From contig CAIQQH010000079.1 in the NCBI GenBank assembly GCA_903873915.1, positions 1 to 37,089 on the forward strand: 37,089 nt of DNA, written 5' to 3'. A program made the translations under genes and the position numbers. Below the pieces are notes generated by a model that saw only the letters and a program-made list of their open reading frames with translations, did not search any database and was not told the origin of the DNA. Of this stretch, positions 18,001 to 30,000 are shown piece after piece (the stretch's first letter is position 1; each line of letters opens with the position of its first letter). The DNA comes from an uncultured Flavobacteriia bacterium. GTDB lineage: Bacteria > Bacteroidota > Bacteroidia > Flavobacteriales_D > Crocinitomicaceae.

Positions 18001-21000
18001 TAGGAAGTTCCTGTTCCACCAAAATTAACTGCTGCCGCTGAAGCTCCGTTGCACACCACTTGATCGGCGGGATCGTTTGCAATTGGTGTTGGATTGATGG
18101 TGATCGTAAATGTTTGTGGAGCCCCTGGACAACTCGCTGTTCCACCTGCAAAATTTGGCGTCACTGTAAGTGTTGAAGTTATTGGTGTTGTTCCCGTGTT
18201 GATGGCGTTGAACGAAGTAATATTTCCTGTTCCACTGGCTGCAAGGCCAATGAGTGGGTTGGTATTGGTCCATGTGTAGGATGTCGCCGTTCCAACGAAG
18301 TTCACAGGCGTTGTTGGTGCCCCATTACATACCACCAAGTCAGCCGGATCATTCATGGTCGGTGTCGGATTTACAGTAAGACCTATTGTTTGGGTGGTTC
18401 CGCTACACGTTAACCCTGCATTTGCATATTGCGGTGTCACGGTTACAATGCCAGTTACGGGGCTTGTCGTGGTGTTGATGCTCGTAAAGGCCGCGATATT
18501 GCCAGTTCCCGTTGCACTCAAACCAATGGATGGCGCTGAATTTACCCACGAATAGGCGGTTCCTGTTCCAGTGAAGGACAAGGCACTTGTCGATGCCCCG
18601 TTACAAACCACTTGGTCTGGAAGGTCGTTGACAATCGGTGTTGGGTTAATGGTAATGGTAAATGTTTGGGCTGTTCCTGTACATCCCACGGCACCACCGG
18701 TGAAGTCAGGAGTGACGGTTAAGGTGGCAATGACAGGGGATGTCAAGTTGTTAAGTGCAGTAAATGAAGGGATGTTTCCTGCTCCTGAGAATGAAATTCC
18801 AATCGAAGGGGTGCTGTTTGTCCAGGTGTAAGATGTACCGGTCCCTGTAAAGTTTATGGCTGGTGTTTGCGCATTGTTACACACCACAAGATCCTGCGGA
18901 TCATTGGCCGAAGGCGTTGGATTTACAGTAATCAAGAAGTTTTGTGTTGGCCCCTGACAAGTTACTCCTGAACCAAGGTAGCTCGGTGTTATGCTTATCG
19001 TTCCAGTGACAGGTGTTGATCCGCTGTTTTGTCCAGTAAATACAGGAACTGTGGTATTTCCATTGGCTGCCAATCCAATCGATGGCGTGCTGTTGCTCCA
19101 GGTGTAGGAGGTGCCCGTGCCCGACAACACAACTTGGGCAGAAGAAGCGGTGTTACAAATGACTTGGTCAGCTGGATCTATAACAGTTGGTGTTGGGTTT
19201 ACCGTAATATTAAATGCTTGTTGCTGACCTGCACAGGTAATGTTTCCTCCAGTATATTGAGCGGTCACGTTGATATTCGCGGTGACAGGTACTGTATTTC
19301 CATTTAATGCGTTGAATGCAACGATGTTTCCGATACCTCCTGCGCCCAATCCAACAGAAGTGGTGGTGTTGGTCCAGGTATATGTTGTCCCAGTGCCGCT
19401 AAATACAACCTGTTGTGTTGCACTGTTGTTACAGACGACTTGATCTACAGGATCAGCTACGGTAGGCGTAGGATTCACAGTGAGAATATAATCACTCAAA
19501 GGCCCAGGACAACTCACACCGCCGTTCAAATAAATAGGTGTAATTGTTACAGTACCACTCACTGGCGAAGCGCCAGCATTGAAGGTAGTAAAGGCAGGAA
19601 CGGTATTTACCCCATTGGCAGCGAGTCCAATGCTTGTGGTGCTGTTTGTCCAGGTGTATCCAGTCCCTGTTCCGGTAATGTTTACCGCGCTGCTTAAGCT
19701 ATTGTTGCAGTAGGTCAAGTCTGCGATAGGAGTCACAGTAGGCGTTGGGTTTACAGTAATCAAGAAGTTTTGTGTTGGCCCAGGACATGTTACGGTATTG
19801 AACAAATATTGAGGAGTCACAGTGACCGTTGCGGCTATTGGCGAAGTTCCGCTGTTTACCGCTGTGAATGCAGCGACGTTTCCTGTGCCTGTGGCTGGAA
19901 GCCCAATTCCCGGGATGCTGTTTGTCCACGTGTAACTTGTTCCAGTTCCTGTGAAGGCAACGGCTGCGCTGGGCGCAGAATTACACAACACTTGATCGTT
20001 TGGATCTGCAACAATTGGTGTTGGATTTACCGTAATGGTATAAGGTGCGCCACCACCTGGACATGTGGCCTGACCAGAGGTGACCGCCGATGCCGTGATT
20101 TGAATAACAGCTGGAGTTGTTCCGGTATTATTTAAGGTAAAGAACGGAATCGTACTTCCACCAGATGTGCTTGTTAAGCCATTCACGCCGCCAGGAATGG
20201 TCGTGGCTGTCCATGTAATAATGGCCCCCGGTGTTGCAGAGGTAATGTTAACAATCGCAGAGTTGGATTGTGAACAAATCGTTTGATTGGCAATGCTGTA
20301 CTGAACGGCTGGTGCTGGATTTACTGTAATGGTAAAGAGTTGTTGCGTCCCACTGCAGGTTAAGCCTGCACTCGTGGACAATGGGGTTAAGGTAATTGTT
20401 GCCACGACAGGATTATTGCTGCTGTTTAGGGCAGTAAATGCATTGATATTTCCTGTTCCACTTGCCGCGAGTCCGATGGATGTTGTGCTATTTACCCACG
20501 AGTAACTTGTTCCAGTTCCACTAAAAGTAAGCGCAGCTGTTGATGCGCCATTGCAGACCACTTGATCTGCGGGATCATTTGCGGTAGGTGTAGGGTTTAT
20601 CGTAATGGTGAATGTTTGTGGGGTGCCCGTACAGTTGATCCCCGCTCCTGTAAAGTTCGGAGTAACGGTAACGGTAGCCACAAGTGGTGTTGTCCCGTTG
20701 TTGATGGCGTTGAAGGTAGTGATGTTCCCAGAACCGCTTGCGCCCAAGCCGATCGCTGGATTGCTATTTACCCAGGTGTAAGTTGTTCCTGTTCCAGTAA
20801 AGTTCACCGCTGAAGTTGCTGAACCATTGCACACCACAAGATCTGCTGGGTCTGTAACGGTTGGTGTCGGATTGACTGTAATGCCAATGGTTTGCGTACT
20901 TCCTGAACAGGTTACTCCCGCATTGAGGTATTGCGGCGTAACCGTAATCGTGCTGCTGACAGCTGTAATCCCTGTATTTGTTGCTGTAAACGCCGCGATA

Positions 21001-24000
21001 TTTCCTGAACCGTTTGCGATTAAACCAATTGAAGGAGTGGTATTTACCCATGAATAGGCAGTTCCAGTTCCGGTAAATGCAAAAGTGGCTGTGGACGAGG
21101 AATTACATACGACTTGATCTGGTAAATCGTTGACCTGCGGTGTTGGATTTACAGTAATGGTAAAAGATTGCGAAGATCCTGTACAACCAACTGCTCCTCC
21201 GTTAAAGTCAGGCGTTACAATCAATGTCGCTACGACTGGCGCAGTAGAGTTATTTGTCGCAGTAAATGTTGGTATGTTCCCAGTGCCCGAAGCGCCAATC
21301 CCAATGGAAGGGGTATTGTTTGTCCACGTGTAAGAGGTGCCTGTGCCTGAGAAGTTCACCGCTGGAGCAAGGGTATTGTTACACACGACAGCATCCAAAG
21401 GGTCCGAAGTTCCTGGTGTAGGATTTACCGTAATGGAGAACGATTGCGTTGGACCTTGACACGTCACACCTGAACCAAGGAAGGATGGTGTAATCGTAAT
21501 GATGCCAATTATAGGTGTTGCGCTGTTGTTTTGACCATTAAAAACAGGCACCGTTGTGTTTCCACTTGCAGCAAGCCCGATAGCGGTGTTGCTATTGGAC
21601 CAAGAATAAGTTGTGCCTGTTCCTGAAAGCACTACTTGTGCAGATGGTGTGGCATTACAAATAACCTGGTCTGCAGGATCTACAGCCGCAGGTGTTGGGT
21701 TTACGGTGATGTTGAAAGACTGATTGGTTCCTGGACAGCTAACAGCATTGGAGGTGTATGTAGGTGTTACGCTTACAGAAGCTGTAATCGCAGATGTGCC
21801 TGCATTTAATCCATTGAAGGCACCAATATTTCCGTTGCCGCTCAATGCAAGTCCGATAGAAGGGGCACTATTGGCCCAACTAAATCCTGTTCCTGTTCCG
21901 GTGAAGTTCACAGCGGAAACGGACGAGTTGTTGCAGACTACTTGGTCCGATGGATCAGTCATTGTCGCGGTAGGTAAGACTTGAATGATGAACGGATCAA
22001 CAGTACCGGAGCAAGTTACCCCGGCATTTGTATAAATTGGTGTGACGTTCACTGTTGCACTCACAGGAGTCGTTCCTGTATTGTTGGCCGTAAACGATGC
22101 AATGGTGTTGCTTCCTGTCGCTCCAAGTCCTATGGATGTGGCAGAGTTGCTCCAGTTGTAAGCCGTGCCTGTTCCCGCAAATGCAATTGTTCCACTTGGC
22201 GACCCGTTGCACAAGGTAAGGTCGGCGGTAGGGGTAATGCTCGGAGTTGGGTTTATAGTATAGGTAAAACTTTGTGTGGAACCAGGGCAAGCAACGCTGT
22301 TGTTGGCGAACAGTGGTGTAACAGTTACGGTAGAAACGACCGGCAATGCACTGGTGTTTGCTGCAGTAAAGGTGGCAATGTTCCCTGTTCCACCTGCACC
22401 CAAACCAATGGATGTGGTGGTGTTGGTCCACGTGTATGAACTTGCTGAACCGGTGAAGCTGACAGCTGCAGTAGCTCCTGTATTGCACACCACTTGATCC
22501 AATGGATCGTTGACTTGTGGCGTTGGATTTACGGTGATCGTGTACACGGAACCAGCGCCAGGACAGTTAACGAGCCCTGGTGTTGCTGCGCCCGCAAGGA
22601 AGGTAATCGTTACGGGAACAGATGAACTGTTGGTCAATGTGTACGCTGGAATACTTGTTCCTCCACTTATGGTGTTCAAGCCCGTAATGTTGGCGGGTAC
22701 ACTCTGAAGATTCCATGTTATAGTTGCTCCCGGAGTTTGTGAGGACAAGGCAACTGGCAATGAGTTTCCTCCCGAACAAATGGTTTGATTGGCTTGGTCA
22801 AACTGTACCGCAGGTGATGGGTTTACGGTTATGGAATAGGTGTTTGACGAACCAGTACAGGTCACTGCGCCGCTCAAATAGGAAGGAGTCACGGTGACTT
22901 GCGCAACCACAGCGTTTGTCGTAAGATTTGATGCGGTAAATGCGGCAATATTACCGGTTCCATTTGCCGCTAGGCCAATGCTCGGGGTGCTGTTGATCCA
23001 ATTGTAGCTTGTCCCTGTCCCAGTAAATGTTGTTGCAGGCACCTGTGAGCCGTTACACACTGTTTGATCAGCCGGATCGGTAACCGTTGGTGTTGGATTT
23101 ACCGTAACAAGTACGTCTTGTGTTGACCCCGTACAGGTTGTACCTGCATTGGTATAAGACGGGGTAATGACAACAGTTCCCGTAATAGGTGAACTAGTTC
23201 CATTCGTGGCGTTAAACGAGGAGATATTTCCATTTCCTGTTGCACCCAAGTTGATGGATGTATTGGTGTTGGTCCAGTTGAAAACGGTACCTGTGACTGC
23301 CCCGCTGAAGTTGATCGCTGCGCTTGGTGCATTGTTACACACCACTTGATCTGTCGGATTCACCACCGTTGGAATTGGATTCACCGTAATGGAAAATGTT
23401 TGTGGTGATCCCGCACAAGAAACCCCTAAATTGGTCATCGATGGTGTCACCGAAATATTTCCCGTAATGGCAGTATTTCCCGCGTTTGTTGATGTAAATG
23501 CAGTGATGTTCCCGTTGCCTGAGGCCGCAAGATTGATTGCGGTGTTGGAATTGGTCCATGCGTAACTTGTTCCAGCGACATTAAATGTGCTGCTGAAGTT
23601 TATGGCACTTGTTGGCGAACCAACACAAACGGTTTGACTGCTAATGGTATTCACCGTTGGAGTAGGATTAACCGTAATCAACACATCTTGTGTTGCACCT
23701 GTGCAGGTTACGCCAGCATTGGTATAGGAAGGGGTAATGACAACTGTTCCGGAAATTGGCGCATTGCTAGTGTTGGTTCCGTTGAAGGATAAAATGTTTC
23801 CGTTGCCCGATACCCCAAGATTGATTGCACTGTTGCTATTTGTCCAGTTAAATACCGTACCTGTAACGGCGCCGCTGAAGTTGATTGCCGCAGTCGATGC
23901 CGCGTTACACACCACTTGGTCTGACGGATTTAATACACTTGGAATAGGGTTAACAGTGATGGTAAATGCCTGAGGTGTTCCGCTACAGGCTGTTCCCGCA

Positions 24001-27000
24001 TTGGAGTAGGATGGCGTCACTGAAATGTTGCTGGTAATCGGTGTGCTTCCCGCATTTGTTGTGGTGAAAGCGGCGATGTTTCCATTTCCAGTAGCAGGAA
24101 GGTTAATCGCAGTGTTGCTATTTGTCCATGCATACGTGGTTCCTGCCACATTGAAGGTGCTGCTAAAATTGATCGCGGTGGTGGATGCCCCGACACATTG
24201 TGCTTGATTGGCAATTGAATTAACGGTCGGGGTAGGGTTTACGGTGATTAAGACATCTTGTGTCGCACCCGTACATGTCGCACCGGCATTGGTGTACGAA
24301 GGCGTAATGACAACTGTTCCCGAGATTGGGGCATTGCTTGTATTGGTGCCATTGAAGGTGAGTATGTTTCCGTTTCCAGCGGCAGGAAGGTTAATCGCGG
24401 TGTTGCTATTCGCCCACGCATAACTTGTCCCGACAACGGGTCCGGTGAATGAAATCGCCGCTGAACTGGCATTGTTGCAAATCACTTGATCCGCAGGATT
24501 GGCAAGGGAAGGAATCGGATTTACGGTGATGGTGAAGGATTGAGGTGCTCCAACACAACTTGTCCCAGCATTCGTATAGGAAGGAGTTACAGAGATGGTT
24601 CCTGAAATAGCGGAATTGGTGGTGTTTGTGGTGGCAAATGATGGAACAGTTGTGTTTCCAGTTGCCCCTAAATTGATGGCTGTATTGGTGTTTGTCCAAG
24701 CGTATGTTGTTCCCGCGACATTAAATGTACTGCTGAAGTTTACGGCACTTGTTGTCGAACCAACACAAACGGTTTGACTGGCAATTGCATTGACCGTAGG
24801 CGTAGGATTAACCGTAATCAACACGTCTTGCGTTGCCCCTGAACAGGTCAAACCCGCATTGGTATAGGTAGGTGTAACTACCACGGTTCCAACGACCGGT
24901 GCATTGGTGCTGTTGGTGGCCGCAAAAGCTAAAATAGTACCGCTGCCCGACGCGCTAAGGTTAATGCCCGTGTTTGAGTTTGTCCAGTTGAAAATGGTTC
25001 CCGGAATTGTCCCAGTAAAGGCAATCGCTGAGGTCGTTGCATTGTTGCACACCACTTGGTCTGTTGGGTTCGCGACTGTTGGGATTGAATTTACGGTGAC
25101 AAGCACTTGATCCGTATTTGTGCATCCGGTCGCTGTATTTGTTCCAGTTACGGTGTAAGTTGCGGTTGAAAGTGGCGTAAAGGCCTGACCATTGGCATAT
25201 CCGTTTGACCAACTGTAGGTGTTTCCACCTGTAGCTGTTAAGGCAACTGGCGATCCTGCACAAATGGTTTGATCAAGCCCAGCATTGATGGCGGGCAAGA
25301 TGGCATCCACAGTAACAACAACCTGATCTGTTGCGGTACAACCACTGCTAATGTCGGTCGAAGTTAGGGTGTAGGTGGTCGTAACGCTAGGATTCGCGCT
25401 AGGATTTGCTACGGCCGAAGAGGATAGCCCTGTTGTCGGAGTCCAGGCATACGAAACACCAGCAATAGGAGTCATTCCAACAACTAAACCAGCCGCATTG
25501 ACGGCGCATGTTTTTGTAAAATCAGCCCCTGCATTTACGCTTGGAACTTCTATATCAACGGTGACTATAATTTGATCAGTCGTCACACAACCTGTGGTTG
25601 GGTTTGTGGCGGTCAAGGTATAGGTGCTAGTGATTGTTGGATTGGCTACAGGATTCGAAATGCTCGTCGATGTAAGTCCTGCCGAAGGCCCCCAAGAATA
25701 CGTTATTCCTGCAACGGCCACCATACCAATTGGCAAGCCATTCGGATTTTGGGTGCATGTCTTTGTGAAGTCTAACCCTGCATTGGCAAGGGGTAAGCCA
25801 GTAACAACCGTAACAGTTACTTGGTCAGATGCAGTACATCCATCAGCTGTATTTGTAGCGGTTAAATTGTAGGTCGTTGTGGTACTTGGATTCGCTGTTG
25901 GATTCGAAACGTTCGGATCATTTAATCCTGTAGTTGGCGTCCAAGCATACGTTACACCAGCCACAGCACTCATTCCGATGGCTTGTCCGCTGGTGTTTTG
26001 TGTACAGGTAATCGAGAAGTCGGCTCCTGCATTTGCTACAGGAGTATTGGCATTTACGGTTACGGTTACTTGGTCTGTCGCCGAACACCCGCTCGAGGTG
26101 TTTGTGGTCGTTAATGTATAGGTTGTGGTTGTCCCTGGGTTGGCAATAGGATTGCTGATATTTGTAAAATTTAACCCACTTGAGGGTGACCATGAATACG
26201 AAAGCCCTGCTACCGAAGGGGCCCCAATGGACAAACCAGATGGATTTAGGACACACGTTTTTGTAAAATCAGTTCCCGCATTTGATGTGGGAACAAGGGT
26301 GTTTACAGTGACGATCACGGCATCACTTGCAGTACATCCATTCGCTGGATTTGTTCCTGTTAGGGTGTAGGTTGTTGTTGCGGTCGGAAGAGCGGTCGGA
26401 TTCGAAACAGTGGAACTACTCAAACCAGTTGTTGGTGTCCAAGTGTAGGTGGTTGAACCAGAGGCTACCATTCCAATAGCTGTGCCTGTAGGGTTGGTGG
26501 CGCAACTAACCGTTACATCGGCACCCGCATTAATGATAGGCGGAGTGGTGTTCACGGTCACTAAAATCTGATCGGTTGCCACACAGCCGTTCGCTGGATT
26601 CGTTGCAGTAAGTGTATATGTTGTTGTCGCAGTTGGATTTGCAGTCGGATTTGAATTGGTCGTCGAGGTTAACCCTGCACTCGGTGTCCATGCATAGCTT
26701 ATTCCTGCCACAGCGGTCATTCCAATGGCAAGACCAGCAGTATTTGTCACACAGGTCTTTGTAAAGTCGGGCCCAGCCGCTGCAATCGGAAGGGTATTGT
26801 TCACGGTCACAATGATGTCATCTGTGGCGACACATCCTGTTGCAGTATTTGTCGCTGTAAGTGTATAGGTGGTGGTGGTGGTAGGTATCGCGAAAGGGTT
26901 GGAAAGAGTTGGGTTACTCAGGCCAGTTGAAGGAGTCCAAGAATACGTTATTCCTGCAACCGATGTCATTCCAATCGTTGCCCCTGTTGGGTTCGTAACA

Positions 27001-30000
27001 CATGTGATGGAAAGATCAGTCCCTGCACTGGCTAAAGGCAAGCCCGTAACTACTGTAACAATGACTTGATCTGTAGCGGTACATCCACTCGCTGTATTCG
27101 TCGATGTTAAGGTATAAGTGGTGGTCACGGAAGGATTTGCCGTTGGATTTGCGATATTGCTGGCAGAAAGTGCTGTTGTTGGTGTCCACGCATAGGTAAC
27201 ACCTGGAACACTGGCTACGCCTATTGTCCCTCCATTGATAAATTGGGTACATGTCTTAGTGAAGTCAGGGCCGGCATTGGCCACAGGAACGGTGAGGTCA
27301 ACGGTCACGGTAATTTGATCTGTTGCGGTGCACCCACTCGCTGTATTTGTTGCTGTGAGTGTATAGGTGTTCGTGCTTAATGGATTGGCGGTCGGATTGG
27401 AAATGGTGGTTGATGTCAAACTTGTCGCAGGACTCCAGGCGTAGGTTACGCCCGCAATTGATGCTACGCCAATTTGCAAACCTGTTGGATTCTGAGTACA
27501 TGTCTTGGTGAAATCAGGACCAGCATTGGCAATAGGTACGGTCGTATTTACAGTTACTACAACTTGATCTGTAGCGGTACAGCCGCTGGCAGTATTTGTC
27601 GAGGTAAGGGTGTAGGTTGTGGTCGCGGTTGGCGTGGCGAGGGTACTTGAATTGCTTGAATTGGCAAGCCCTGTTGTTGGTGACCAGACGTAAGTTACAC
27701 CTGCTACTGCGGCAACGCCAACTGTAAATCCAGCCGGATTTTGTGTACAAGTGATAATTCCATCAGGACCAGCGTTGGCAACGGGAACAGTGATGTTCAC
27801 GGTCACAAGAACCTGATCTGTGGATGTACAACCACTGGCGGTATTTGTGGATGTCAGTGTGTAAGTCGTTGTTGTTGTAGGATTGGCGGTAGGGTTGGAG
27901 ATGTTGGCTGCCGAGAGTCCTGTTGTTGGTGTCCAGGCATACGTTACGCCAGCAACAGCAGTCATGCCTATAGGCAATCCGGTCGGATTTTGTGTACATG
28001 TTTTCGTGAAATCAAGACCCGCATCAGCAAAGGGAATGCTTGTGTTTACGGTGACAACAACCTGATCTGTAGCGGTACAGCCATTTGCAGTGTTTGTTAC
28101 AGTTACAGTATAGGTTGTGGTGATCGATGGATTGGCGGTCGGATTGGAAACCGTGGTGCTACTTAGTCCTGTTGCGGGTGACCAAGAATAGGTGTACCCA
28201 GCGGTAGTCGCGGTTCCTATGGCAAGTCCGTTGGGATTTTGGCTACATGTCTTTGTGAAATCAGCACCCGCATTGGCAGGTGGTGGATTGGTAATTACCG
28301 TAACAAGCACTTGGTCTGTGGTAACACAGCCTGTTGTAGCATTGGTTCCTGTTAAGGTATAGGTCGTGGTAGCTGTTGGATTGGCTGTTGGATTTGACAC
28401 CGTAGCACTGCTCAAACCTGTAGTTGGTGTCCATGCGTAGTTGATGCCCGCTACAGCCGTCATTCCTATAGGCAATCCGCCAACATTTTGCGAACAGGTA
28501 ATCGTAAAGTCTGCCCCTGCGTTTGTAATAGGGTTTGGATTGACAGTGACCATCACGATATTCGATGTGACTGGACAAGCAACACCACTCAATGTGCTTG
28601 TAATAATCACTTGATAGTATGTAGTCACAGTGAAGTTGGCAGGAGGGTCGTAACTCGCTGTTGTGGCACCTGCAATATTCGAAAACGGTCCGGCCGCAGA
28701 TGACGAAGATTGCCATTGATAAGTGAGTGTTCCAGGAGCAGAAGGAGCTGTGGTGAAGGTAAACGGAGCTGGATTTCCTCCCGAACAAACGGCTTGATTG
28801 ATTCCGATGATTCCCGGAGTAATGTTGTTGAGATTGACCGTTACCGTAAAGGGCGTACTTGGACATGTTGCCCCAGCGCTTGCAGTCACATTGTAAAGCA
28901 CACTTTGCAAGGGAGTCGTTAATGTTGTTGACAGCGATCCTGTAATGCTTGTACCTGTTCCCGGTACTTCACCCGTGACATTCGGATTGGCAACTGGGGT
29001 CCAAGTATACGCAGATCCTGCAGGCACGATGGTCGTTGGTGGCGCATTTACAGGAGTGACGTTGAAGGTAGCTCCGTTACAAATCGTTACTGTTTGATTG
29101 GGAATAACTATGGCGGGCACAACAGTTACTGCAAGGTTAAAAGGTGGTCCTTGACAGCCGCCGGCAGTTGGAGTGACGGTGTAGTTGACAACTTGGTTGA
29201 CATTGGTTAAGTTGTTCAAGGTTCCCGTCATGGAGCTTCCTGTTCCGGAGGCCTCTCCCGTGACATTCGGGTTGTCTGTAAATACCCAGCTGTATGTTGT
29301 TCCATTTGGAACAATGGTAGTTGGTGGGTTATTCACAGGGGTAACGGTGAAAGATGATCCCGAACAGATGGTGGCAGTTTGTGCTGGTACGATTGGTAAT
29401 GGTAGAACAGTGATTGTTTTGGTTAGGATATCTGAACCACAGTCGATGTTAGAGGCCTCGACGCCTACTGTGTATGTTCCTGGAGTGGAGAACAAGACAG
29501 TCATGGATGAACTCCCATTGACCACCGGGAAATTACCAAGATTTCCTAATGTGCCACTGGTAACAGAATAACCAGACCCAGAGGTATTTGAAGAGTTATT
29601 TATATACCAACCAAAATCATAGACGTTCGAACAATTTCCGTTTGCCACTGAAAATCCCCCGTTGGAGGAATTGGTAAAATTAATTGACTGATTTTGACAA
29701 ATGGTAAGGTTGGGTGTTTGTGTAAAGTTTGCCGTTGGAAGAGAGCTCACAAAAAATGGTCCTTGCGAGTTGGTGGTTGAGGAGTTGGGGCAAAGATTTG
29801 TTGCTGTAACTGTAATATTATACGGAACTGCAATTCCACTCCCGGTGCACGATGCAGCATAGGAGTGTTGCACAACATTCGGATAAGTAGGCAAATTCGG
29901 ATAAGTAAATACGGTAGGGGGAGAGTTATCTCCCCAGTTAATGGAGTATGTATTTCCTGGAAATTGACTGTTGAAGCAGAGCTGGTAATTAAAAGGAATA

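Larger units (their letters stand above)
16977..25079 (-). repeat. Array of 29 units of about 93 aa (VVCN / ITVNPTP type)
   Basis: Residues 1917-4617 of the giant protein. Units run from a DPxDQVVCN start to an ITVNPTP end, mostly 92 aa, with two 98-aa members (AVQF...ITWN and AVQY...ITWT) and an early set of longer 94-96-aa members. The array shows higher-order structure: a two-unit period of 570 bp at 23088-24797 and a nine-unit period of 2502 bp at 17808-22811. Identity between units at the DNA level is partial, so the array is old or under diversification. Confidence 0.85.
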
